Notes: generated from the letters alone by a model not told the origin. A DNA stretch of 25,148 nt from Avelusimicrobium sp963660385 (GCA_963660385.1 CAVKWQ010000019.1:1-25148); one strand, 5' to 3'; shown: positions 7,023-14,550, counted from the first letter of the stretch. Numbers and translations are program-made.

Positions 7023-7850
7023 TTACAGGGCGGCAAGTTTATCCGCCAGCGGGTTTATGGCGTCCCCGCGCACGGTTTCTATGCGCCCCGCATCCACCGC
7101 CTGCGCCGCAGACGGGTCTATCGGCAAGCGGACCACGGGCGAAAGCCCAAAGGTTTTGCCCAGTTCTTCGGCACGGCTTTTGCCAAAGACGGATATTTCC
7201 TTTCCACAATCGGGGCATTTTAGATAACTCATATTTTCCACCAACCCCAAAACAGGCACGTTCATCATTTTTGCCATTTTAACGGCCTTGCCCACAATCA
7301 TCTGCACCAGTTCCTGCGGCGAGGATACAATGACAATACCGTCAATCGGCAGGCTTTGGAACACCGTCAGCGTTACATCCCCCGTGCCGGGCGGCATATC
7401 AATAAACAAATAATCCACATCCTGCCAAATCACGTCCGTCCAAAATTGGCGCACCGTACCCGTAATAAGTGCACCGCGCCAAATGACGGGGTCGCTCTCG
7501 TGCTCCAACAGTAAATTTAAAGACATTACCTGTATGCCCGTTTGGGTTTTGACAGGATAAATACCGTTCTGGTCGCCGGTAGCGCGTTCGTGCAGGCCAA
7601 ACATTTTGGGCACAGATGGGCCCGTAATATCGGCATCCAACACACCGCACGAAAACCCTCTGCGCGCCATTTCCGAGGCCAACAGCCCCGTAACAAAACT
7701 TTTGCCTACGCCGCCTTTGCCACTCACCACGCCGATAACGTGTTTTATATGGCTTAATTTATGCGGTTTTTCCTTGGGCATTGCCTGGGCGTTATGCCCG
7801 GCACATCCGCTTTTGCAAGCGGCACAATCGTGATTACAACTTTCGCTCAT
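7023..7850 (-). CDS. mrp: Mrp/NBP35-family iron-sulfur cluster carrier ATPase
   Basis: A 275-residue P-loop ATPase of the Mrp/ApbC/NBP35 group, cytosolic carriers that bind a [4Fe-4S] cluster at a dimer interface and pass it to target proteins. The deviant Walker A SGKGGVGKS is at 43-51, the switch DADITGPS at 72-79, Walker B-like FIDMPPGTGD at 149-158, and the cluster-binding CPDC at 212-215. The N terminus carries an additional cysteine group (C5, C9, C12, C16), as in the short Cys-rich leaders of Mrp/NBP35 proteins from anaerobes; its spacing differs from the eukaryotic NBP35 ferredoxin motif. AGGGGGAA precedes the ATG. The upstream gene ends 10 bases away, so it is the last gene of the operon that starts with the DUF2157 gene, an unusual context. 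Confidence 0.93.
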   Translation of the reverse strand: MSESCNHDCAACKSGCAGHNAQAMPKEKPHKLSHIKHVIGVVSGKGGVGKSFVTGLLASEMARRGFSCGVLDADITGPSVPKMFGLHERATGDQNGIYPVKTQTGIQVMSLNLLLEHESDPVIWRGALITGTVRQFWTDVIWQDVDYLFIDMPPGTGDVTLTVFQSLPIDGIVIVSSPQELVQMIVGKAVKMAKMMNVPVLGLVENMSYLKCPDCGKEISVFGKSRAEELGKTFGLSPVVRLPIDPSAAQAVDAGRIETVRGDAINPLADKLAAL

Positions 7851-7860
7851 ATTTTCCCCC

Positions 7861-8298
7861 TTACAACAAATTTAACTTTTCATCCGCCAGCCCGCTAATT
7901 AAAAAGCGGCCGTCCGGCAAGCGTTTTAACTGCGCATAGGCGGCAGTATCATACTTTTTGGCGGTTCCTTCTTTAAAATAAAACTGGTGCGGCAAACGCC
8001 CCGTTATACGGTGTACCGGAATAACAAGCGGTTTATCTGTTTTCACGTTCCCCGCCACGCCGTGCTCATCCGCGTACAGCGTTACTTCTTTGACGGGGGC
8101 TTTTTCAACAATAAACTCCCACTCAAAAGAGTAATTTAGTTGCATATATTCCCCACTCATCAACGCCAAGGGGTCCCGGTTTTCTATTTTAAAATAAAAG
8201 GTCTGTGCCTTTTTCAGCGCGTGCTGGGTATAAATGGCATAGCCGCCGAAGCAGACCGCCAAACAAATAGCATAAAGGAAAATTAGTTTATTTCGCAT
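7861..8298 (-). CDS. GDYXXLXY-type membrane-anchored protein
   Basis: A 145-residue protein with one N-terminal membrane helix (about residues 4-22), then a domain likely outside the membrane. The family signature appears as G-E-Y-M-Q-L-N-Y at 49-56, with the usual aspartate replaced by glutamate. An in-frame ATG exists at 8370, but the start at 8298 is chosen because GGAGG lies at 8303-8307 and the protein then opens with a proper membrane anchor. The start codon lies inside the end of the DUF4401 gene (11-base overlap), so translation is probably coupled. In many bacteria this family sits with DUF4401 and DUF2157 membrane proteins, as here; the biochemical role is unknown. Confidence 0.88.
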   Translation of the reverse strand: MRNKLIFLYAICLAVCFGGYAIYTQHALKKAQTFYFKIENRDPLALMSGEYMQLNYSFEWEFIVEKAPVKEVTLYADEHGVAGNVKTDKPLVIPVHRITGRLPHQFYFKEGTAKKYDTAAYAQLKRLPDGRFLISGLADEKLNLL

Positions 8299-9265
8299 AC
8301 ATCCTCCGCAGGGCCAACAAAATAAGGCCCGAGGCCACCAGCAAGGCCGCCTTGGTGGAAAGGGCAACATTTAGAGTAAAGTAAAATAAAAAGAGCCCAC
8401 ACACCACGCCCGCCGTGCCGAGACTTTCCAGCACACGGTCGCGCAGGGTAAACCCAGTGTACATTAAAATAAGGGCCAAAACCGTCGGCCAATTTAAAAG
8501 TGCAGCCAGCACCACCGCCCCTGCTACAAACGCTATTTGTCCGCGGGTCCAGTTGCCCTTATGGGAAAATACCCCGTACAAAGCCACACACCCCGCCAGA
8601 ACCGCACTCGCCGGGTTTAATCCGTACCAGCACATTTTGCTGGCGGCAGTTTCACCCGCGCAAATCACACTCCACCAAATAAGCGCGTAAGCCAGCGGAT
8701 ACCAATTAAACTTGCGCTTACCAAACACGCCAAGCGCCACCCCAAACGCCCCCAAGGCGGAAAGCGCCACGGCAAAAGAGGGCCATTTCCACACCCAATC
8801 TACCCGGGCATACAAACTGCTGGCCGCCACTGCACACCACAAAAAGCGGTTAAAGGGATTTTTAAAAAGCGGATAAGAAACCACCGCCACAGCCAGCACG
8901 CCCATCCAAACGGACACGCCGGGGATATCGGTCAGCCGGAAGGCCAGCATAATCTGCCCGGCCAAGCCAATGAGTCCCCCTAACTGACGGCGCCACGCAC
9001 CGCGCAAGGGCGGCAAATTAGCGGCCGTTTTCCCCAATAAAAAGCCCACGGCCACAAACAGCACTCCTCGCCCTAACACCGGGATAATTCCGGCCAGTAA
9101 ACGGTCGGCTATCCACACCAAGAGCCCCGCCGAAATCAGCAAGCCGATAAACAACATCGCCCGCACCAAAAAAGGAACGGACACATCTTCGCGGTGTTTT
9201 AAAAAGGCTTCGGCCTGCGCGCGTTTTTCGGGTGATACTTCGTTTAAAATTTCACTCGTGTTCAT
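8288..9265 (-). CDS. DUF4401-type polytopic membrane protein
   Basis: A 325-residue inner-membrane protein with a short charged cytosolic start (about residues 1-28) and then roughly ten hydrophobic segments to the C terminus. It fits the DUF4401 family by topology and by its place between a DUF2157 gene and a GDYXXLXY gene; I cannot check a profile. GGAGG stands eight bases before the ATG at 9265, and the ATG overlaps the stop of the DUF2157 gene (shared 9262-9265, ATGA arrangement). Function unknown; the three proteins together probably form one membrane complex. Confidence 0.82.
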   Translation of the reverse strand: MNTSEILNEVSPEKRAQAEAFLKHREDVSVPFLVRAMLFIGLLISAGLLVWIADRLLAGIIPVLGRGVLFVAVGFLLGKTAANLPPLRGAWRRQLGGLIGLAGQIMLAFRLTDIPGVSVWMGVLAVAVVSYPLFKNPFNRFLWCAVAASSLYARVDWVWKWPSFAVALSALGAFGVALGVFGKRKFNWYPLAYALIWWSVICAGETAASKMCWYGLNPASAVLAGCVALYGVFSHKGNWTRGQIAFVAGAVVLAALLNWPTVLALILMYTGFTLRDRVLESLGTAGVVCGLFLFYFTLNVALSTKAALLVASGLILLALRRMYAK

Positions 9266-10173
9266 TTGATTTCCTCCCGCGCGCTAAACCAAAAGCGGTA
9301 ACTCAATAGTCCGCTTGCAATAAAAAGCAAACAATAAACCAGTAATCCCAACATCCTAAATTCCAGCCATTGCACCAAATACGCGCACACGAGCCCCGTT
9401 ATAGCCAAAGAGTTCCAGGCAAAAAGAGCCGCGTCTTTTTTGTGCCGCGCATAACACAGGAAAAAGACCGCCAACACAAGCGCGGCTAAATAATACCCCG
9501 CATTAGGAAAATTTAACGCCTTTTCCACCGAGAAACCGCCCCATACGGTGGCATAGACGCTTAACGGCATCCAAATAAAGCGTTTAAAGCCCTCGCCCCA
9601 CGCTTTGCAGGCTGGCAAGAACTCGGTTAGCGCCCACGCCACAAAATACACGCTTACGGCTCCGCCCCAAAAGCCATCCGTTAAAATTCCGCCTTGGAAC
9701 GACTGCCAATACAGCGTAGCCACGTATAGCGTAAACAAATACATCCACTTATTGCGTGTGAGCACACAAAGCGGCAAAAGCAAGAGTGCCCACAGGCCAA
9801 AAAGTTCATATAAAAAAGCACCCGTTTGGTAAATTTGCCCGAAGACCGCCAAAAAGGCCCCAATCATCACCGCCGCGCCAAAGGCAAAACTTTGCCCCAG
9901 CCAACTATCCAACTTTTTGTAATACGCCCCCGCCCCGCACAGCACCAGCCCGATAAGGGGCAAAGAAAGACGCAAAAACAGGCCCATTTCCTGCCAGTTG
10001 GCCGCTACAAAGCACACAAAACCGGCCAAGATGAACGCTGTCCCCGCCGCTAGTAAACGGTGGGACAGCCACGCCCTTTTATCCGCCGGGCGGAGTTTGT
10101 TTAACAATGTTTGATAGGACGCATCGTCCAAAAATTGCTCTTTAAAAAGTTCGTCTAACACTTGTTTACGCAT
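9262..10173 (-). CDS. DUF2157-type polytopic membrane protein
   Basis: A 303-residue protein. It has a short soluble N-terminal region (about 1-40) with the family's L-x-E-L-x-K-E-x-x-L-D-D-A pattern, followed by about nine membrane segments starting at LLAAGTAFILAGFV. The reading frame is open further upstream to 10287, but that part overlaps the divergent hydrolase gene and does not resemble the family. The ATG at 10173 is chosen because a TGGTATAAT promoter ends six bases before it; no Shine-Dalgarno is present, which suggests a leaderless mRNA. First gene of the four-gene operon ending with mrp. Function unknown. Confidence 0.82.
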   Translation of the reverse strand: MRKQVLDELFKEQFLDDASYQTLLNKLRPADKRAWLSHRLLAAGTAFILAGFVCFVAANWQEMGLFLRLSLPLIGLVLCGAGAYYKKLDSWLGQSFAFGAAVMIGAFLAVFGQIYQTGAFLYELFGLWALLLLPLCVLTRNKWMYLFTLYVATLYWQSFQGGILTDGFWGGAVSVYFVAWALTEFLPACKAWGEGFKRFIWMPLSVYATVWGGFSVEKALNFPNAGYYLAALVLAVFFLCYARHKKDAALFAWNSLAITGLVCAYLVQWLEFRMLGLLVYCLLFIASGLLSYRFWFSAREEIK

Positions 10174-10179
10174 ACCCCG

Positions 10180-10188
10180 ATTATACCA
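10180..10188 (-). promoter_or_regulatory. Extended -10 promoter of the DUF2157 operon, leaderless
   Basis: The minus strand reads TGGTATAAT. The hexamer ends six bases before the ATG, so transcription should begin at or next to the start codon. It lies only 35 bases from the -10 of the divergent hydrolase gene, so the two promoters overlap. Confidence 0.7.
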
Positions 10189-10220
10189 AATACCGCAGGC
10201 AGACCGCCCTCCACAAAAGA

Positions 10221-10226
10221 TATAAT
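10221..10226 (+). promoter_or_regulatory. -10 box of the hydrolase gene, leaderless
   Basis: TATAAT, six bases (aaagat) before the ATG at 10233, with no Shine-Dalgarno. The spacing is the same as for the divergent DUF2157 gene. No convincing -35. Confidence 0.65.
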
Positions 10227-10232
10227 AAAGAT

Positions 10233-11057
10233 ATGCTTGGACTACTGATTTTACTCTTTTTAATTGCCGTCTGGTACGCGCTGACACGCGTGGGGGCGCA
10301 TATTGTTTTCCGCCCGCAAAAAAAACGCTGGCCCTTAAAACTGCCCTTTCAAAATATTGCCTTCCCCGCGCCGGACGGAAAAATGATTACCGGGGTGTAT
10401 CTCCCTGCGAAAAACGACTTCCCAACCTTGCTTTTTTTCCACGGGCGGGGCGGAAATGTATCCCACTTTGAAGCGTTTGCCCAGGCCTATGCGCCGCTTG
10501 GATATGGGGTTATGTTATTTGACTACCGCGGGTTTGGCTTGTCTGCGGGAAACCCCTCACAAAAAACGGTGTTTGAAGATGTGCTTTGCGCGGTACGCTA
10601 CGCATTAAAGGACCTAAAAATTTCGCCCAAGGATATCGTGCTTTTCGGCCACTCGCTGGGCAACGCGCCCGCGCTGTATTCGGCCGCCGAACTGGGGAAA
10701 CTGCCCTTTAAGGCCCTAGTATTGCAAAGCCCGTTTTTAAGTACGCCCGATATGGCGGTATGCTTACGCACGCACGCCTATTCGCCCGCTTCGCGCTGGT
10801 ACCGCTTAGCGGCGCTTTTGGTAACGCCCTTTTTGTATTTCAACCGTTTTGATAACGTAAAATCCGCCAAAAAACTGCCGGAAAATTTACCCGTTTTGGT
10901 GTGTATGAGCCAAGCGGATAAAACAATTCCGTGGCGGCAAAGCGCCAAACTGGCGGACTTTATCGGCCGGGAAAAGCGTTTTTTGTCCCCGGTGGGCGGG
11001 CACGACGAATTTGCCTGGGCGCAGGCGGCTGTAACGCAATTCTTACAAAAGTTATAA
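10233..11057 (+). CDS. Membrane-anchored alpha/beta hydrolase
   Basis: A 274-residue serine hydrolase of the BEM46/ABHD13-like (S33-like) group. It has an N-terminal membrane anchor (about 1-20) and an oxyanion segment FFHGRGGN (68-75). The nucleophile elbow is GHSLG with S141, the acid is D229 in SQADKTIP, and the base is H257 in GGHDEF. The full triad is present, so it should be active on an ester, thioester or amide; the substrate cannot be read from the sequence. It stands alone, divergent to the DUF2157 operon and followed by tRNA-Ser. The start at 10233 leaves no Shine-Dalgarno and is six bases past a TATAAT. Confidence 0.9.
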   Translation: MLGLLILLFLIAVWYALTRVGAHIVFRPQKKRWPLKLPFQNIAFPAPDGKMITGVYLPAKNDFPTLLFFHGRGGNVSHFEAFAQAYAPLGYGVMLFDYRGFGLSAGNPSQKTVFEDVLCAVRYALKDLKISPKDIVLFGHSLGNAPALYSAAELGKLPFKALVLQSPFLSTPDMAVCLRTHAYSPASRWYRLAALLVTPFLYFNRFDNVKSAKKLPENLPVLVCMSQADKTIPWRQSAKLADFIGREKRFLSPVGGHDEFAWAQAAVTQFLQKL

Positions 11058-11094
11058 GGAATTTTTAGGCCCGGCGCAGGAGCGCGCAAAAGTT

Positions 11095-11103
11095 TGCTAT
11101 AAT
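11095..11103 (+). promoter_or_regulatory. Extended -10 promoter of tRNA-Ser
   Basis: TGCTATAAT. The expected start near 11110 gives a precursor leader of about 37 bases before the tRNA at 11147; the leader can form a small hairpin (atgcc...ggcat). No -35 match. Confidence 0.7.
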
Positions 11104-11146
11104 AGAGGTAGATGCCCGATACCCGCCACTCGGCGACGGCATAATT

Positions 11147-11231
11147 GGAGAGGTGTGTGAGTGGTTGAAACAGCAGGTCTCGAAAACCTGTAAACCGCAA
11201 GGTTTCGAGGGTTCAAATCCCTCCCTCTCCG
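11147..11231 (+). tRNA. tRNA-Ser (anticodon CGA)
   Basis: Acceptor arms ggagagg (11147-11153) and cctctcc (11224-11230) pair fully, with G at 11231 as discriminator base. The anticodon stem caggt/acctg encloses loop ctcgaaa, giving anticodon CGA (reads UCG). A long variable arm (aaacc-gca-ggttt type) is typical of serine tRNA, and the T arm is gaggg-ttcaaat-ccctc. CCA is not encoded. Confidence 0.95.
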
Positions 11232-11279
11232 TATAAATTTAAAACCCCCGCATTTACGCGGGGGTTTTTAAATTTATAC
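11231..11279 (+). terminator. Terminator of tRNA-Ser within a long palindrome
   Basis: The core is cccccgc/gcggggg followed by TTTTT (11265-11269). The palindrome extends well beyond it: gtataaattt at 11231-11240 pairs with aaatttatac at 11270-11279, giving about 21-base arms with one indel. A T-run exists on both strands. Confidence 0.85.
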
Positions 11280-11291
11280 GGAAATATAAGG

Positions 11292-11317
11292 TGCGGCATA
11301 AACTGCTTTATGCCGCA
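11292..11317. repeat. Perfect hairpin with CTGC loop
   Basis: Arms tgcggcataaa and tttatgccgca, 11 bases each without mismatch, loop CTGC. No T-run follows on either strand, so it is not an obvious terminator. Confidence 0.85.
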
Positions 11318-11463
11318 GGGATTTGAAAGGCGCAGCGATGTTTTTGTTTGGGCGCATATAGTTCCACGGCGCACAAGGCAAAAACCGCGAGCCCGGGCTG
11401 CAAGCATTTTGCGTCAGCAAAATGACTGGAAGCCAAATTTCCCCGCTCGTTCGCTATGATTTA

Positions 11464-11490
11464 CCCCCGCCAAAATTAGCGGGGGCTTTT
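11464..11490 (+). terminator. Second cccccgc/gcggggg stem, terminator-like
   Basis: Arms cccccgc (11464-11470) and gcggggg (11479-11485), then cTTTT and aaatttat. The same stem and the same downstream bases follow tRNA-Ser, so this appears to be a copy of the tRNA terminator with a different loop. Confidence 0.65.
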
Positions 11491-11511
11491 AAATTTATGG
11501 AGAGTTGGAGC

Positions 11512-11531
11512 AACACCAACTGCTTGGTGTT
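11512..11531. repeat. Perfect hairpin with CTGC loop, second unit
   Basis: Arms aacaccaa and ttggtgtt, 8 bases each without mismatch, loop CTGC as in 11292-11317. It is enclosed by gagag (11500-11504) and ctctc (11536-11540), which can pair outside it. Confidence 0.8.
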
Positions 11532-11584
11532 ATCCCTCTCTTACTCGGCACCAATATATCTTTTTCTTTCAGCAATAAAAATAC

Positions 11585-11590
11585 TATGAT
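11585..11590 (+). promoter_or_regulatory. -10 box of the secreted-protein gene, leaderless
   Basis: TATGAT followed by exactly six bases and the ATG at 11597; no Shine-Dalgarno. The spacing is identical to the hydrolase and DUF2157 genes. Confidence 0.55.
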
Positions 11591-11596
11591 AAATGT

Positions 11597-12331
11597 ATGT
11601 TAAAAAAATATCTATCGTTTGTTTTAATTTTTTGTTTTCTATCCAGCACATTAGCCGCACCGCTGTACGGGGCAGAAAATCCGGCTTCTCTGGTCCCCCC
11701 CAAACATACAAAAATCATCCGCTCTTATCAAAAAAAGGCTCTTAAATATATGGATGCCGAAGAAAGACTTGCTGAAATTTATTCTCCCCAAATGGATTTT
11801 ATCGCTGAGGGTCTTCCTATCAAATTTATGTTAGATGATAATTGGTATGTTTTGTGGTTCAAAACTATTCGCCATTTTAAAACGGGAAGCGTGGCTTTTG
11901 CCTACGAATACAACAATGCCGACCAACTAGTAGGCTTTATAAAGATACAACGTGTTAAAAAATCCATTTTTATGTTTTACGAATACAGGATTAACAAAGA
12001 GAGCAAGACTGCCCGCCTGACGCACATTATGCTACTCCACAACAACAAACACCAAGCCGCTTTTGTATTCAACACCGCAGGAGATATTCAGGCGTATCAA
12101 TATGACGGGCATATTTATTCTCTGCATTTTGCTATGCCCGGCATACAACCGCTGGAACTTAAATTACCCAAAAAATCCGTTACAGACGTAACGCAGGATA
12201 TCGCCAAAGGGGCCGCAACGGCCACCGTAGGAATAACCAAAACGGCGGTGGAAGTAGCCCTTTCCCCATTGGGTGGGGCGGTTATGTTGGCGTTTATGGT
12301 GGCTATGATAACAAACGAAATTATCCAATAG
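11597..12331 (+). CDS. Secreted or envelope protein of unknown function (244 aa)
   Basis: I do not recognise a family. The N terminus is a good signal peptide (charged MLKK, hydrophobic to about residue 20, cut near LAA or YGA). The mature part (about 27-200) is rich in charged and aromatic residues with short beta-like stretches such as WYVLWFKTIRHF. The C terminus has an Ala/Thr/Val-rich helix and a hydrophobic segment (about 222-240, GGAVMLAFMVAMI), possibly a membrane anchor. The 5' part looks more AT-rich than the flanking core genes. No Shine-Dalgarno; a TATGAT ends six bases before the ATG. The helix-turn-helix gene follows after 30 bases on the same strand. Position just after tRNA-Ser suggests an accessory insert. 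Confidence 0.75.
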   Translation: MLKKYLSFVLIFCFLSSTLAAPLYGAENPASLVPPKHTKIIRSYQKKALKYMDAEERLAEIYSPQMDFIAEGLPIKFMLDDNWYVLWFKTIRHFKTGSVAFAYEYNNADQLVGFIKIQRVKKSIFMFYEYRINKESKTARLTHIMLLHNNKHQAAFVFNTAGDIQAYQYDGHIYSLHFAMPGIQPLELKLPKKSVTDVTQDIAKGAATATVGITKTAVEVALSPLGGAVMLAFMVAMITNEIIQ

Positions 12332-12361
12332 GTAAAATCGTCAAAATGGAACACGCAAAAT

Positions 12362-12628
12362 ATGAAAACAAAAGAACTGACCTATAAAAAATTGGATGTG
12401 CGGATTTTCAAAAATACGGCAAAAAATAAAGAAGTGATTACGGATTTGGCGGGCAACATATTTTTAACCCGGCAAGCGGTGGCACGGTTGTTTGGCTGTT
12501 CTTTGCCGACATTGGGCACCACCTACAAGCGTAAGGGCTTACGGCCGTTGGACCGATATGTCAACGGCCGCGTAGTGTATTTGTTAGAAGACGTGGAAAT
12601 GATGTACAACCGCCGCGCTGATTATTAA
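12362..12628 (+). CDS. Small helix-turn-helix protein (88 aa)
   Basis: A basic 88-residue protein with a predicted helix-turn-helix at about residues 35-60. The pattern is LTRQAVARLFGCSLPTL, where LTRQAVARLFG is the first helix and SLPTLGTTYKRKG the recognition helix. A short wing (YVNGRVVYLLEDV) follows, as in excisionase/MerR-like winged domains. The residues before it (1-34) are charged and lack a known motif. No good Shine-Dalgarno and no separate promoter are seen, so it is probably co-transcribed with the secreted-protein gene 30 bases upstream. It could be a regulator of that gene or a relic of a mobile element's excisionase; the sequence does not decide. Confidence 0.7.
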   Translation: MKTKELTYKKLDVRIFKNTAKNKEVITDLAGNIFLTRQAVARLFGCSLPTLGTTYKRKGLRPLDRYVNGRVVYLLEDVEMMYNRRADY

Positions 12629-12669
12629 AAAGGTTGGCGCTATTTAAATTAGCCTGTTCCTCTGGTATT

Positions 12670-12709
12670 AAAAAAAAAGCCCCGGACGGTAAAAACCGAA
12701 ACCGGGGCT
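12670..12709 (-). terminator. Terminator of the ABC exporter gene
   Basis: Arms agccccgg (12678-12685) and ccggggct (12702-12709), with an inner cggt/accg pairing. On the minus strand the stem runs into eight or more T (complement of 12670-12678). Confidence 0.9.
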
Positions 12710-12726
12710 AATATAAAAGGCGCTAC

Positions 12727-14520
12727 TTATTTTTGCTGTTCCTTCTTTTTAAATTGCGCGTTGTAGAGCGAAGCATACGCGCCGTTGGGTACTTTTAACA
12801 AGGTTTCGTGCGTGCCTTCCTCCACGATGCGCCCTTCGTTAAGCACCACAATTTTATCCGCGTTTATCACCGTGGATAAGCGGTGCGCAATCACAAATAC
12901 CGTGCGGTTCTTCATCAGGTTATCAAGCGCTTTCTGCACCACGGCTTCGGACTTGTTGTCCAATGCGCTGGTGGCTTCGTCCAAAATGACGATAGGCGCG
13001 CGGCGGATAAAGGCGCGCGCAATGGCTACGCGCTGGCGCTGACCGCCGGAAAGAGTCATCCCGCGTTCGCCCAGCACCGTATCCAAACCATCCTTTAAGG
13101 TGTGGATAAAATCGTCCAAGTGGGCGTTTTTAACGGCTTCCTGCAAATCTTCTTCCGTGGCGCCGGGGCGGCCAATTAAAATATTGTCGCGAATCGTGCC
13201 CGTGAACAGGAAATTATCCTGAAACACCACCGAAATATGGCAGCGCAAGGATTTTAAAGTAAAATCCTGAATATTCACGCCGTCAATCGTAATGGCCCCT
13301 TTGGTTACGTTATAAAAACGCGGGAGCAGGCTGACAACGGTAGATTTTCCGCCGCCGGAGTTCCCCACCAAGGCCACCGTGGAGCCTGCGGGAACGGTCA
13401 AATTGATGTCCTTTAACACTTCTACACCGGGTTTGTAGGAAAAAGATACATCTTTAAAGCGGATTTCCTTTTTAAGGCCGTCCATTTCCACGGAATTGGG
13501 CTCATCGTAAATATCCGTTTTGAGTGCGAAGATTTCAAAAATGCGGTCAATCGCCAAAAAGGCCTTTTTGATATCCACATAGTTATCGCCCATTGTTTTA
13601 ACAGGCGTGTAGAGCATTAAAAGAGCCGTAACAAACGACGTAAAGTTACCACTGGTAATGGTACCCTTTACAATCATTGAACTGCTCTGCCAGAACACCA
13701 GGGCCAACCCCAAGGACACGATAAAGTGCATTACTGGGGAAAGCCAGCCCGTATGTTTCACCATACCCATATTAAGGCTGAACACCTCGTCCATTAAGTG
13801 GTTAAAGCGGACTTCCTGGTCCTCTTGCAGGTTGTAAGCGGCAATGGTGCGGTTGCCGTTAAAGGTTTCGTTATAAGCGCGCATTGCGATAGAGGAAATC
13901 ACCACCGTATTGCGCACAAGTTCCTCCAATTTTTTTCGCACCACATAAATAAGCGCACCCGCCGCGGCAAATGCACCAATGGCGATAAACGTCAACTGCC
14001 AAGAGTTGTAAAGCAGTACAAACACCAAGGTAATGGACGAAAACACGCGCGTAACCACCATACGCAGGTTATTGATAAGGCCGTTGCAGGCGGTGTCGGC
14101 GTCGCCGTTGTAGCGCATCATAATATAGCCGGAGTCAGTCGTGTCAAAATACCCGCTGTGCATACTTAACAGTTTATGGAAGAGTTTTTTGCGCACGTCC
14201 AAGGTAATTTTGTTGCCCACCCACGTATTTAAATACTTAACCAAATACGTTAAAATGCTTTGCAACAGTACAAAGCCGATAATCAAAAGCGGAATCCAAG
14301 CGGCAAAAACGGCGTTTTTGGCGACGAGCACGTCATCGGTGTAATATTTCATAAACAGGGCGACGGTGGCGTCCAGCGCGCCGACGGGCAACGCGAGGAG
14401 CAAGCCCAAAATGGCCCGGAAGAGATACGGCTTAACAAAGGGCCACATTTTTTTGTAATTATCCACAAAGGGGTTGGAAACGATTAATTCCCCCACGGGG
14501 CGGGTTAAAAAATTTTTCAT
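12727..14520 (-). CDS. MsbA-like ABC exporter (fused permease and ATPase)
   Basis: A 597-residue half-transporter with six membrane helices (about residues 25-305) and one nucleotide-binding domain (about 350-590). Walker A GNSGGGKST is at 386-394, the Q-loop glutamine at 434, the signature LSGGQ at 490-494, Walker B VILDE ends with D514 and E515, and the switch histidine is H546. All catalytic motifs are intact. It would work as a homodimer in the inner membrane. The MsbA-like layout suggests lipid A or lipid export, but drug or peptide export by close relatives cannot be excluded. An upstream in-frame ATG at 14601 is rejected: the ATG at 14520 has a GGAG seven bases before it, and the extra 27 residues overlap the promoter. 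Confidence 0.92.
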   Translation of the reverse strand: MKNFLTRPVGELIVSNPFVDNYKKMWPFVKPYLFRAILGLLLALPVGALDATVALFMKYYTDDVLVAKNAVFAAWIPLLIIGFVLLQSILTYLVKYLNTWVGNKITLDVRKKLFHKLLSMHSGYFDTTDSGYIMMRYNGDADTACNGLINNLRMVVTRVFSSITLVFVLLYNSWQLTFIAIGAFAAAGALIYVVRKKLEELVRNTVVISSIAMRAYNETFNGNRTIAAYNLQEDQEVRFNHLMDEVFSLNMGMVKHTGWLSPVMHFIVSLGLALVFWQSSSMIVKGTITSGNFTSFVTALLMLYTPVKTMGDNYVDIKKAFLAIDRIFEIFALKTDIYDEPNSVEMDGLKKEIRFKDVSFSYKPGVEVLKDINLTVPAGSTVALVGNSGGGKSTVVSLLPRFYNVTKGAITIDGVNIQDFTLKSLRCHISVVFQDNFLFTGTIRDNILIGRPGATEEDLQEAVKNAHLDDFIHTLKDGLDTVLGERGMTLSGGQRQRVAIARAFIRRAPIVILDEATSALDNKSEAVVQKALDNLMKNRTVFVIAHRLSTVINADKIVVLNEGRIVEEGTHETLLKVPNGAYASLYNAQFKKKEQQK

Positions 14521-14550
14521 AGAAATCTCCGGTATAAAACGGCTTATTTT

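Larger units (their letters stand above)
11280..11596. other. Gene-free tract after tRNA-Ser with mirrored tRNA pieces and hairpins
   Basis: No credible coding frame. It contains a hairpin at 11292-11317, an inverted copy of 11 tRNA bases (agggatttgaa, 11317-11327), and a hairpin at 11405-11424 (cattttgc/gcaaaatg). A second cccccgc/gcggggg terminator-like stem lies at 11464-11490, and another hairpin at 11512-11531. A promoter for the next gene is at 11585. The segment cccgctcgttcgctatgatt near 11438-11457 weakly resembles part of the direct repeat at 156-258. Confidence 0.75.

Noticed and set aside
11213..11407. Small minus-strand frame after tRNA-Ser
   Set aside because: It runs through the tRNA terminator palindrome and hairpins and has no start signal or recognisable sequence.
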